A stretch of 64,000 nt of DNA from Diorhabda sublineata. Taxonomy: Eukaryota; Arthropoda; Insecta; Coleoptera; Chrysomelidae. Position numbers and translations under genes: made by a program. The notes beneath the pieces were generated by a model. The model saw only the letters and a list, made by a program, of their open reading frames with translations, was not told where the DNA came from and ran no database searches. Below, one piece after another: positions 1 through 11,289 of this stretch. The stretch's first letter is position 1. Every line of letters starts with the position of its first letter. The stretch covers positions 8,136,709 to 8,200,708 of the forward strand of contig NC_079476.1 in NCBI RefSeq assembly GCF_026230105.1. The letters are read 5' to 3'.

Positions 1-884
1 TTTACATACCCGAGAATTCTTTTGGGATTGAATTTAACATTATTATATTTCGTTACACGATAGGTATATCGCCAAATATTTTTTCTTTCAAACAGACTGT
101 GAATTGGACCGAAATCTAAAAAGTATGATGGATGTTAACGTTGCACCATCCCCTAATCTACCTGGAGTTGTTTGACAATATTTGTCTGTCTGAGGGCGAC
201 TATTGTCAAGAACAGAAAACCAACACTTTATAGAATACAACGAGATGCTTCATGTAATGTTTCAAAATTCAAATGTATACTGTAGCATTAATTGTTGTTC
301 CTCCATGTCGAAATTCTTTGTGAATGATTCCTTGAATGAAAGTTAGAAAAATGCAAAGAGCATTAATTTTGATTCTTGAAATTTCTGTTCCGAAATTATC
401 GATTGCGGGGATGCTGATGAACATAAAATCGTTCTGTTCTAGGGTTTTATCATATAGAAAGTTCAAGAAATTTAGTATCATCCGCCGTAAATCTGCAGTT
501 GTTATGCAAACAGTTGACCTTTCTTGAGTAATTTCTTCACTTTCTAATTATTTTCATTACCTTTCCAATATTTTTATGACCTTCTCGAAAAGGTCGAACC
601 AATTGTACGCAGTTATAATTCTTCTCCAATATCAATTGCAGAAAACAGTTATGGGAGGAACAATCAATATTTTATAAATAAGCATGGCACTCATACCAAA
701 TTAAGAAATGAAAAATAATGTTTATTACCCGTATAAAATTCGGTAAACACCTAACGAACCGTCAGCCAACTTGGTCTCATCATCTCCACTGTTTACCAAT
801 GAAAACATAAATACATTTCTATTAACCGAAGCTATCGGAAGAAGCGTATTTACACAATTTCTCGAAATATTACTGCGATAAGCA
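1..884. other. No gene recognised
   Basis: AT-rich sequence. The overlapping frames at 269-527 on both strands carry no motif I know. Confidence 0.6.
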
Positions 885-1975
885 GTGGCGTGGCTTGGTG
901 AGATTCATTTAATTCATAAATTTCTTCAAATAAATAGAAATATGGCGTTGTTTAGATCAAGGGCAAATGAAGACTATAAAATTGCACAGTATAGTGAGAA
1001 TAAAGATAGGTATGAATTTAATAATAAAGATTTATATATACAAACACAGCAAATTATTGTAAATATAGTCGAATGCTTAAAAAAGAAAAATATTTAGCAA
1101 TCTGATAATGCAATCATAATAATAATTGCTGGATTAACTAGAGTAAATAAATTTTCTATTCATCGAGTAGTCACGAAAGGGGTTGCTGTGAATCATTCAC
1201 AGAACCGTAAAACATGTAAAGAAAAACAGAAATCAGATAACAAAGGTATTCAAGATTTTATACAATTTATAGATTATATAAGGAGAACAGGTAGATGAAA
1301 CATGGTTTGACAGTCACGATGTGGTAAATTTCGGTTGGGTTGACAACAGTAAAAATTGCTGTTTGAATGGCCCATGTTCTAAAGGGAAACGCATTATAAT
1401 AGTATGCGCTGGAAGCAAAGACGGTTTCGGGCCTAATGCTTCATTAATATCTGCTAAAAAAATTGAAAACTGTGCAACTAATGATCGTGAAGATATGACA
1501 GCAGAATTATTTGAAGGTATTTAATGAACAGCTTTAATCAAACATGCTACCAGTCAGGAATCGTTATGGGCAACGCATCCTACCACTCGCGGCAAGATAC
1601 CAAATAGCAGTCGTAACAAAGCTCAAATTTTAGCATTTATGTCTGGAAAATATATTTATATTCCTGGCAGCGATCGTTAAAAGGGCTAAACAAACAAAGA
1701 ATTGCTTACTGTTATTATTAAAGGTCTGAAATTAGAGAGAATTTATTATATTGACAAGCTGTGCAAAGAACAGGGTCATACTCTCCTCAGACTACCTTCT
1801 TAAAATTGCATATTTAACCCTATAGAGTTAATATTGGCGAAAGTAAAATTAGAATTACCAAAATGTAATCAGTCTCCAGCACTGTGTAAAGGGGTTGTGG
1901 AGCTCGTAAAGAAAATTCTAGCAGCAGACCGCCAAGAGCTTGAATTGAAATGTTTTATTTTATTTGCTAAGAATT
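885..1975 (+). pseudogene. Decayed DDE-type (IS630/Tc1 superfamily) transposase
   Basis: Cut-and-paste transposase remnant, readable only by switching frames. A helix-turn-helix-like stretch ending in a SIHRVV motif lies near 1165. It is followed by DETWF (first catalytic Asp codon at 1294), then GWVD and KGKRIIIVCAGSKDGF (about 1321-1437), and VMGNASYHS (about 1566-1590). NPIELI supplies the catalytic Glu, with its codon at 1825. The order and spacing match DDE_3-type transposases. In this family the second acidic residue sits in a DNASYH motif; here it reads GNASYH, so the catalytic Asp is lost. Several stops and frameshifts (for example around 1600 and 1680) confirm that it is dead. I found no clear terminal repeats, so the element ends are unknown. 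Confidence 0.8.
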
Positions 1976-4952
1976 TATTTACCTTCATGGTTTTTACTTT
2001 AAAATTTCGTTTTCCAGAGAAAATAACGAATGAGGTACAAAAAGGACTCAGTTCACGTCTGGTACTCTGTTTAAATCAAACTCCCTTACAGGCAGGTACA
2101 TGTTACATGCCTATTTACGTTTTATACTTTAATATTCAGTTGTAGCAAGTTAACGAGATATAATAATGATTGTTTCCAAGTTTCAAGAGGGACTACAATT
2201 AAGAGTCTGTCGAAATAACGGCGTATAATGCCGTCCAATTTATGATGATTCGATTGCCTTTCAACAAATACTTTCTCGCATAAGATATTCAAATTTTAAA
2301 AAAAAATTATTAAAATAATAAATTTATAAAATAAAGTATCCACACCTATGGTAGATCAAACAAAATTGTCGGCAAGAGTTTTTATAATCTGCAATTGATA
2401 TTGGAAGAATTATACCATGGACAGTAAATTATCTTAGTGAACAGGTACAGGTATGACATTTTTCTATATTGGTGTTTTACCGAGTTTCAAGAAACAAGTT
2501 TTATTGGTGTTTGTTATCAGCTACGAACCATTTCACTAAAAGCACTTTCCAAAACCAATTTTACACCCAACACAAACGACGTCAACTGATCAACAGTGGA
2601 GTTATAACATAGTCAACATCTATAAAGCTATGTAAGAGCTCGATTTTATTAAGAGAGTTTAGCTACATCGGCAATTCGGGCTTTATTATCCCAGCTTCAT
2701 TTTTAGCAGGATCTCACAATTATGAAGAATTTCAAGGGCGGAACATGTTTAAATCCAAAAGTTTTGATGGTACAAATATAAAATATAACAAATGAAATAT
2801 TACGAACACTAGGTCAAGATATTTAATAGGTGAAGAAGCTATCAGGAAATGGTAGTTCTGATAAAATGTATGTGGGAATAGTCCTAGGTCATTGAAGTAT
2901 ATACCCAATATTTGGAATAAATGAATTTGTCCATTCACTACTTCAATTTGATTTTATTTATGAAGTGGGGCTTAATTTTCTTATACTCGCTGTCTGCCGT
3001 TGCACGGTCATAGGATATCCTGGATTTCTGGTAGGCGACGGTGATATCAAGCATCAGAAGTAAAATCAGGCACCAGGATTCATCCCAATCATTTCTAAAT
3101 GAATCTCATCTGTAATAGATATTTTAGCCTAAAGTTACTGTTTTTCTTTCACAGGCCTATATGTGTTATATTTTTTTATACACAATTAATTCGAATTTCT
3201 TCTCATTTCATTTTTCAATAATAAATATATTATTACTTTCGAGAAGAATCTGAGAGCCAGTTGTATATACTATCACTAAATATATGTTAGGACAAATAAT
3301 GCTTTCTAAGAAAAACATTCCAACCAGTGAGAAAACCATTTGAAAAAAAAACCTTATTTTATTTGAGTTGAGAATGAATTAATTCCAAAATTAAATGTAT
3401 TTACGCATGTCTTTGATACTAGATATAAATCCTGGTATAAAATATTAAGACCAAGAGATTTTTTTTACCGTACCAAACGATTTTATCAATATTCGTGACA
3501 ACAAAGTTTTATACTTCCTCGGAAAACGAATAGTATACTTTAGCGATTAGTATTTTCAAAAAACGTTACATCGTTCATATCAGTATATGGTGGTTTGCGT
3601 GATACTGTTTATTATTCTACATACAATTTTTAAATTTAATGTTCAGTGAGTGTTTAGTTTTAGTAGTGAATAAATGTTTAAGTGAATGTTTAAGTTGATC
3701 GCTATGTTCTTTTTCAAGGCTAAAAATGCATTTCTATTTTGTGAGTATTTTAGGATTAATTCATGATACCATATTCGTTCATATAACTCTATTAAATCTT
3801 TTAAAATCCTATATTATGTTAAATACCTAACAAATCATCACTATTATTAATATCATACCTGATAACTCAGAATGTAACATGTTTATACATATAGCCTTCC
3901 CAATATGCGAAGAATATATTGTAAGTTTCATATATATTACAGGTATATATTACAGGTATAATCATGTTTAATCTTCTGTGTAAACTCTCGTTATATACAA
4001 AAAATATTCCTTGAATACTGATACTCGCATGAATATACATAGTATATACTTGACATGTGAGTAGAGATTATATTATTTCGGGAATACATATCGTTTCAAC
4101 ATAAATTATACATAAGGTTTCGATACATTTATGTATATTTTATAATATATACATATATACCTGTTCTAAAGACATAAAAGTGGATTGTTCTACAAGACAT
4201 CCAAGACATATAATGGTTATAACTGTGTAATGTCTTCATTATCCTATATATATATATAAAAAATTTTGGGTATTAGTACTAGAGTTTCTTATTTTGACCA
4301 AAATTCTTTTGGTCGCTTTTTATTTTATATATTTCTTATTAAAAAACTGTTATAAACCGAACATCATTCTCCTAAGTCATAATTGATTTCAAAAACACAA
4401 AAATATCAACTCAAGATAAAAATTATCAAAACTCAAGAATCAAAGAAATGATCTTCATAAAACAAAATAAATCATCAGTTAACGATAAGCAAAACATAAA
4501 AAAACCTTAAAATTTCAACATAAATTCTATTTCATATTTTATCCAATGTATATCACATTTTTCAATATTTTTTAAGCATTCTAATTAGATATATTTCTAG
4601 TAAGAATCGAAACTTCAAGATAAAATGAAATCCAAATAAAAATTAACCCAAGAGCTCAAGAAGTTTTAATATTAGGAATGTGGCAAAATTAAACACTAAA
4701 GTGTACTAACTTTTATATATTCCCAGCTTTGACTTTTGGCGGTTTTAAATTGTGTAATTTCTTGTAAAAACATTAAATTCGTAGATTTCATGATTCAATA
4801 TTAAAATTTACGCTTGATAGAAATACTGATTGAATTATTTCATGGTTAATGGTATTCAAAAAAAATTTCGGGGAATATTGATTGATTGAAATATTTCAAT
4901 TTAAATTTTATGGTCGATGGTACCCAAAAAACATTCTGAGTGGAGTGGGTAG
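1976..4952. other. No gene recognised
   Basis: Very AT-rich. It holds small direct repeats such as TATATTACAGG twice near 3935-3960 and a short TA run near 4245. No conserved frame is visible. Confidence 0.6.
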
Positions 4953-5480
4953 TAAAGTAAATTTTTAGGTTTTTACGTGATACGTACACATTATATTTGG
5001 ATTCCTTTTTCACAATGAAATTATCTAACTGATCCAAACCAAGATCATTTCCCTCTATAGGCTAGGTGTGGTTGATGACAATAATTCTGAAGAATTTACA
5101 GAATACATTCCCTTTGGAATTGTAAAATGTCTAGGCTAGAAACTAACCTTATCGACTCTGCAATACCCATTCTTGGACCATAGAAACTTTTATGGCCCCA
5201 AAAATTAATTTATAAATTATTTATTTTCCTTGTATAAGTAAATTGTTAGGCTTTTACATGATACGTACACTTTATATTTGGATTCCCTTTTCACAATGAA
5301 ATTATCTAACCGATACAAACCAAGCTCGTTTCCCTTTATGGGCTAGGTGTGGTTAATGACAATAATTCTGAGTGTACAGAGTACATTTCCTTTGAAATTG
5401 CCAAAGAGCTATGTTAGAACCTAACCGACTATGCAATGCTCATCCTTGGACCACTAAAACCTTTATGACCCAAAAAAAGT
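4953..5480. repeat. Diverged tandem duplication, about 280-bp period
   Basis: Copy A (about 4953-5210) and copy B (about 5233-5480) share long matching blocks in the same order. Examples are GATACGTACAC, TTATATTTGGATTCC, CACAATGAAATTATCTAAC, GGCTAGGTGTGGTT and GACAATAATTCTGA, plus a shared end reading CTTGGACCA. The short reading frames over it (4846-5037 minus, 5411-5626 plus) resemble nothing I recognise. It may be the remains of a satellite or an element that duplicated in place. Confidence 0.85.
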
Positions 5481-6480
5481 TCAGATTTTGGGTCCCCAAA
5501 GCACAATTTATTAACGACATCATCATCATTTCATCAGACCATATTCAATTTCCCAATGGAAATCATTTGACATTTATCCCTTACTACTCACAGGAATTTG
5601 TTAGATTTATTCGAGTTATAGCTTAAATATATCAAGAAGGTAATTTATTTCTGACATATTTTCCTTGTAAAATTGAATTCGGTCTGTAGATAATAGAGAT
5701 ATAGCAAAATGGAAAATTTTATCAATTTCTCCTGAACAAAACAGAACTTTTGTAGCTTCAAAATCTAAATATAATTTTTTTACCACTGTAAAAGAACAGA
5801 TTCATGAATATAGAAATTATAGCTCCGTAAGAAAGAAAATAACTCTCCTTTTTCCACGATTATATCAAGCAGATAAGTGGCCTTTCACTTTGAGTCACAT
5901 AATATTGTCAACTAAACCAACTGTTCATTTTTCACATTCACGTGATCTACATATTATTCAAAACCCACTTTTTTGCAATAAATTGCAATAATTCATTTAA
6001 TAAACACGTTGTTACTACTCCTGTCCCTTTAGGAATTAAGAAAGCTATGTAACTTCAACATGTATCTAGTGGCCAGTCTAGTAAACTACAATTTACTGCC
6101 TCAACTTCCATACCTGATAAGGTTCCGTCCGATTACTTTCAGTTCATAAACTCAAAAAATGGTTTGGTGGAAAGTCATTTCAAACAAATGATGGCATAGA
6201 TAAACATGTATTTGTTGGATCCTCGGAAAGATAATATTTTTGATAATTTAATAATTATGCGATTTCAGTCACTACGTGTTGAGGAGAGATCAATGTTCGA
6301 CATCATAGAAGGTCGCAATTATCAAGATACCGTCTCGAGCAAGCGCAAATGTGAGCATATACTTTTTAATAGGGAAAAGGAGAATGTTCAACCACGCCAT
6401 TTCAATGTCAGCCGGCCTAACGATCCTTCTATCGCTACCTTTTATCTTCATAGACCAGAGTCGATAATTTTTTAAGCTAA

Positions 6481-7018
6481 AAAATAAATAGTAGGATGAA
6501 ACCCATTGAAAAAGAAGATAAAAAATGAAAGGGAATTTCACACTTCAATTAATTATTTTCATGAATGTAATAGAGAATATCATGTTTCTCGTTTAATGCA
6601 AAATTTCAATAAATATCTGAAAATTGTAAATAATGATTGAATAAAATTTTAAGATGTAAGTTTTTTTGTTATTTCTGAGAAAATATACCATGGTGATGGT
6701 AAAATTTTTTTACGCCATCAGAAAGTAAAGATTTCGACGAACGAAAAAATCGCCGACTTCTTTAAAAAGCTGATATTTTGACAGAAGAACTTTCGATTGA
6801 AAATTAAGGGTACTTAACTAATAAGTATTCTAAATCAAATAAACTAAAGTGAGTTTGGGGTTCTTACTAAGTTTCGTGCAAAAAATTGTTTGTGAAAGGT
6901 AAAATAAATAAACCAAAAACTTTGTTATTTCTATTTTTCATATAAATTGAGATGTGAATACAAAAGTTGTAGAACTTTTAAATAATTTTTTCACTGGGTT
7001 TCATCCTACTATTTTTCT
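6481..7018. mobile_element. MITE-like element, about 540 bp
   Basis: The ends are inverted copies of each other. The left end (6481-6513) reads AATAGTAGGATGAAACCCAT followed by TGAAAAA. The right end (6986-7018) is its reverse complement with one or two changes. There is no reading frame inside that resembles a transposase, so it is best described as a non-autonomous DNA element. I could not assign a superfamily because the target-site duplication is unclear in this AT-rich surround. Confidence 0.7.
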
Positions 7019-8562
7019 CATATTTTATCATTTTTAAAGACTTCTACCCTAGACTATTAGTGTATATTAATGTTTTGTATGGTTTTCCATTGTATCAAAT
7101 AAACACGGCAGTTTAATCGGAATCATAAATATTTTGAATGGCGTGAGTGAGCATTAGGATAAAACACAAAAGAGGTTTACTCCGAATATAATTTAAAAAA
7201 ATTAAATCTGCTTCATAAAAAGAGCAAAATAGGTTCCCATATATGTGAACATGCCCAACTATTCTTTATAACCTTACGTTATCCTAATTTAAATTACACA
7301 CTAAGTCATTTCATCTTAATATTCACTACACATTATTATAGATTTTAATATCTTCTAGTGTGTTGTTGTTCGTGTTTTTTGTAGATTTTTGTTCACTTCA
7401 TTGAAATTTCATACTTTTTACTCCCTTTCTAAAATTCTAAAATTCTAAATTCTAAAACCAGGGGTAATTGGAGTATGACCGAGTCTTAGTTTCGATAGTT
7501 TAATTTGCCATCTATATGTCAATAGTAGTTGATCTATCAATTTGGTTCGCTACTCCGTTTTATTTGGATCTTTCCCTAATTTAATTTCTTGATAATTTTG
7601 TCAATTTCACTGTTAATATGTATTTTAAGATGTTTCTATTTCTTCATGGGCAGCTGTAACAGCTATCTAATTGCCGTCGATTCCAACATGCGAAGAAACA
7701 AAGTGTTACGTTTAGTACTATCGTTGATTTTATGACGTTTAGTAAATCAGAGCAGTAGTTCGGTTTTGGGTTACTCATTATGTAAACTACAGCTTATTGT
7801 ATATTTCATCTGCCTATATATTACACTCTTCTGATAGCCGAAAATTTGGTGTCAGTTGCGACAACCACTGATGAGCCCAATGAACGATTATCTACAATTT
7901 TTGAGTCAATGATCAGAACTTTTAATGATTTGTATATTTCTGGTGTATCCATTTGACGACTTTAATGCATTATCGTTAGAGTTTGCTATTTTCCTAAAAA
8001 CACGTGATTTTTCAATTTCTGAGGCATCCACGAAATTTTCTTGAATTCTACTCACATGAATATAAAGAAAGGCTATTATTATGCTACGAATGAACCTATT
8101 TAATTTGTGTCACATATTTCGATATTCCTCATTCTACAGCAATTCAAGAGAGCAATTCTTTATAGAGTAATGTTACTACAAAAAAGCACTGATCATAATG
8201 CAAAAGATGTATGTGACCCTGCTTTTACAGATAAGATAGTCTTTACCGAGGCAGATATTTGACTTATACTAATTGTAAACGGATGCAAGAATGTAACTCA
8301 CCCCACACTGCGTGCGCATCTAACTTATCGTTGAAATGTCCTCAACACGTTGCATCTAGGGAAGCTCATCCAAAAAAAAGTAACGATATTTTTCTCGATA
8401 TCGTAGTGTTATATCGATATGTCGTAAGGAATTGTCAGCCGTTTTAACATTTTTTTGACATTGCTTGCATTTGGTAGTTTTCCCGTTAAATTTTTCAATA
8501 TATTCACAAAAAATATCGTAATTTCTGAAAAAAAAGAGAGCACCAACACTCATAATTACACT
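7019..8562. other. No gene recognised
   Basis: Contains a short ATTCTAAA repeat at about 7430-7458 and a CGATAT-rich, partly palindromic patch at about 8385-8425. The frames at 8259-8447 and 8356-8553 show no known motif. Confidence 0.6.
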
Positions 8563-8605
8563 GTCTGATGCGCGTTTCGATAACCAAGTTATCGTCTTCA
8601 GAGAC
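8563..8605 (-). ncRNA. Hammerhead-ribozyme-like fold in a Penelope-like 3' region
   Basis: Read on the - strand: GTCT, then CTGAAGA, a hairpin GATAAC-TTG-GTTATC, then GAAA, a short stem ACGC/GCAT, then C and AGAC. GTCT pairs perfectly with AGAC (stem I), and the hairpin is perfect (stem II). CUGANGA and GAAA are the conserved core strings of the hammerhead ribozyme. Stem III has one mismatch (C opposite A). One extra C lies between CTGAAGA and the hairpin, compared with the canonical core. It lies downstream of Penelope-like coding remnants, the element class known to carry hammerheads. Activity is unproven. Confidence 0.55.
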
Positions 8606-8731
8606 TGAAAGTAAACATAAATCTAATTACTTGACTTACCTATTTTATACTAAATTTTCCCACCAATAAAAATGCTTATGCGAAAATAAATTTCAGCGGG
8701 AAAAACTCCTTGGCGAGAATGCATTCCTTGA

Positions 8732-8941
8732 CTAATGAACTATGGAGGGTCTGTAAGGCATTGGCGCTTTGTCCCTATTTAAGTAACTCTTCCATCTAGC
8801 AATTTCAATGCTTTCGAATGCATCCAACAATTTATTATTGTATAAATTTCTTAACAATTTGACATTATTAATATTTATGTCATGATTGTCTCTGGCAGCG
8901 TGATCGGCAATACCTGGTTGTCCGGTCCGTCCATATTCCAA
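8732..8941 (-). pseudogene. Penelope-like retroelement, C-terminal coding fragment
   Basis: A 69-residue open stretch on the - strand contains IADHAARDNHDI, then VKLLRN and LLDAFESIEIA. This pattern is what follows the GIY-YIG endonuclease core at the end of Penelope-like polyproteins. No reverse transcriptase or GIY-YIG core is left upstream (8942 onwards is mariner sequence). About 125 bp past its stop is the hammerhead-like motif at 8563-8605. The order coding end, spacer, ribozyme motif is as expected for the 3' part of a Penelope-like element. The fragment is 5'-truncated. Confidence 0.7.
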
Positions 8942-8970
8942 TGAGCTACGAGAATATATTGAAATATTCT

Positions 8971-10017
8971 TAGCCTACTATAGACCAAACAAAATTTCAA
9001 TGTCAAAATATTTTATTACTCAACATATTCTCCTCTTAATTGGATACATTTATTACATCGAACCCGCAACGTCTCTAGACCTTTAAAAAAAATCCTTCTT
9101 CTTGCTTTGCAAATCAGACGTCCACAGCTTTTTTTACCTCCTCGTTGGAAGAAAATTCACGACCTTTTAAACTTTTTTTCAGTTGATGAATAAGATGATA
9201 GTAGGACGGAGCCAAATCTGGTGAATAAGGGGGGTGTTCTAGTAATCCCCAGACCATAAATTCCGAATTTTTTTATAGCAACATGAGATTTGTATGCAGG
9301 GACGTTGCCTGCAAAAACAAAAAACAAAACACCTTTGGATAGATTTCCGCGTCTTTTCTCTTTAATTTTCTCCAGTAGAGTTGTCAGTAATATCGAACAG
9401 TAATCACCAGTTATTGTTCTACCCTTATCCAACAAATCAATCATGGTTACTCCATGGAAATCCCAAAAAACTGAAGCAAGATCTTTACCAGCAGATTTTT
9501 CCATTCCATCGATTGCAGCTTTGTTTCTGGATCGAAGAAATGTACTCAAGTCTCATCCATAGTAACAATTCGCTTTAAGAAGTCTACATCGTTTTGCACG
9601 CTTTTGGTCAACATTCAAACATTTGGGAATCCATTTCTGATGGATTTTCGGGAACTGACACAGAAACTGGCCTTTCCGATCGGTCATCATCTTCAATAGA
9701 AATTTTACCTCTTTTTAAACTTGCAGTCCAATTTTTCACGGTCGCATTCGAAGGACATTGATCACCAAGGGTATTATGCGTATCTTCGTAAATCTGCTTA
9801 CCTCTTAACCCTTTTAAATACAGGTACCTGATAATGGCTCAATACTCCAATTTTGCGATTGTCACAATTTCGGTGGATATCTTTTTTCTTTTAATTTATT
9901 GAGTAACTCTGGTTTACTTTTTTGAGGTCAAACTTTACACTTACACTTCTAATAAGTAATTGTTCGTTGCTATGGTAACGCAATATTTTGTTTATGCATG
10001 GAATTGGTATAGGCTAA
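8971..10017 (-). mobile_element. mariner-type DNA transposon, inactivated (copy 1)
   Basis: A transposase remnant on the - strand spans about 1 kb. The readable block (9157-9549 minus) includes SVFWDFHGVTMIDLL and KGRTITGDYCSILL, a standard mariner signature, then AGNVPAYKSHVA where active mariners have QDNAP. The second catalytic Asp therefore appears mutated. After a frameshift the downstream region reads LKKSLKGREFSSNEEV. The element ends look like diverged inverted repeats: TAGCCTACTATAGACCAAAC at 8971 and the reverse complement of TTAGCCTATACCAA ending at about 10017. Several lesions make it non-functional. A second, truncated copy of the same family lies at 38379-38850. Confidence 0.85.
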
Positions 10018-10254
10018 CTAGATACCAATACATCCTCGTATGTGTCCTTTAAACCGAACAATGACGGATCTCTTAGTCTACCAATATACCGATCTTTTCC
10101 TAATTTGGTAGTTTATCCTTAGGATTGCCCAACAATTCTTTTAATGTATTGTTGGATTTTTAAATCAATTTAAAACCCACTCTGCTAAATATTCGTTCCA
10201 ATCGTTTTTCATACAGAGGATTGGAAGGTATCACAGCAAATTTTCCATATTTTT

Positions 10255-10450
10255 CATTTTGGGTTTAGAAAGTTTAGTATAAAACAGGTAAGCCAAGTCA
10301 TCATTCCAGTTTACCTTCAGTCTCTGAAGACGATAACTTGGTTATCGAAACGCGTGTCAGATAGTGTAATTGCAAGTTTTGGTGTAGTGGTGGTGTAAAC
10401 ACTGTATTCAGTATGGATATCCCCAACGGTTTCAGAAATCCTAGCTTAGT
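10255..10450 (+). mobile_element. Penelope-like terminal region (pLTR-like fragment)
   Basis: This block shares its order of motifs with the - strand around 8550-8660: TTTAGTATAAAA, CAGGTAAG-like, TTTAC-TTTCAGTCTCTGAAG, the hairpin, then GTGTAATT. It continues past that copy with GTGTAGTGG, TGTAAACACTG and TATGGATATCCCCAACGG. Parts of this tail recur inverted at 35555-35695 and 37255-37375. I read it as a dispersed terminal segment of one Penelope-like family. It has no coding capacity; the short - strand frame across it is a shadow. Confidence 0.6.
10320..10362 (+). ncRNA. Hammerhead-ribozyme-like fold
   Basis: GTCT (10320-10323), CTGAAGA (10324-10330), one extra C, hairpin GATAAC-TTG-GTTATC (10332-10346), GAAA (10347-10350), short stem ACGC/GTGT, cleavage-site-like C at 10358, then AGAT. 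Stems I and III both pair, with one G-U wobble each. GAAACGCG followed by UGUC is close to the GAAACGCGCGUC arrangement of the Schistosoma satellite hammerhead. The single extra C after CTGAAGA is the main departure from the consensus. The fold is read from sequence; catalysis is inference. Confidence 0.6.
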
Positions 10451-11110
10451 GTTAGAAATCCAAAGAGAAACAGTTACAAACATAATGAAATAAGTCCATC
10501 AAATAATCTATATTAATCGACTATGTCGCATCTCCAATACTTTTGAAACTAAAAACAAAATAGGCAATTTACCACGTAATAATTAAAACTACATATTAGG
10601 GAATTTCATATATACTAAAACATTCAATTATTCATTATTTTATACTAATGAATAGTAATATTTATCTTTAAAATCGCGTTAAACTTACTTTTTGCATTTT
10701 GTACTGAGAACGAAGCGAGTAAAGAATCACTTACAACAAACAAAACAAACCACAAATTAATTAAAGTTATAAAATGAAGCCACAGATCCACAGACACATA
10801 ATACAGATATTACAGATTATAAATTAGGTACTACTAGTGCTGCCCTTGCGGAAAGAGTAGAAGAATTTTGATTCTGCGTTTTATTATTGGGAATAAATTA
10901 ATTACAGGTATAAATCATTTCATAACAAAAGCAATGGAATGTGGCTTCAATTTCTCACGATATATGATATATTAAATAAAAGATAATTATATTCATAAAT
11001 CGATACTAGATGATAAAATAATATCGGAATGATGCGATATATCGCGAACAAATATCGATATTTTCAAAAATATCGATATATATTGTGCACTCCTAGTTTC
11101 GTCAGTCTTA

Positions 11111-11137
11111 TTGTTGGTATACAAAGTACACCACGCG
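11111..11137 (+). repeat. Repeat flanking the piggyBac-like pseudogene, left copy
   Basis: TTGTTGGTATACAAAGTACA followed by CCACGCG. A close second copy (TGTTGGTGGTGTACAAAATA then CACCACGCG) stands at 13203-13231 in the same orientation. The two bracket the piggyBac-like remnant, so they are probably subterminal sequence of that element. The GTGTA-N-TACAC part is itself nearly palindromic. Confidence 0.6.
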
Positions 11138-11289
11138 TTATGTAAGTATATTTTGATAACCTAATATATTATTTTGCTTGCAGAAAAAAAATTTTAGATT
11201 TATAATAGTATTTCTAGATATATTTTAAAATACAGTAAATCATTTTTAGGTATCGGGTACTCGTGAAAAACCAAAATCGTCTTACCGAA

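Noticed and set aside
10835..11095. Possible small hAT-type MITE (TAGTGCTGCCC ... GTGCACTCCTA) with CGATAT palindromes inside
   Set aside because: Only about 7 of 11 end bases match and the 8-bp flanks (GGTACTAC and GTTTCGTC) do not agree, so a transposon call is not supported.
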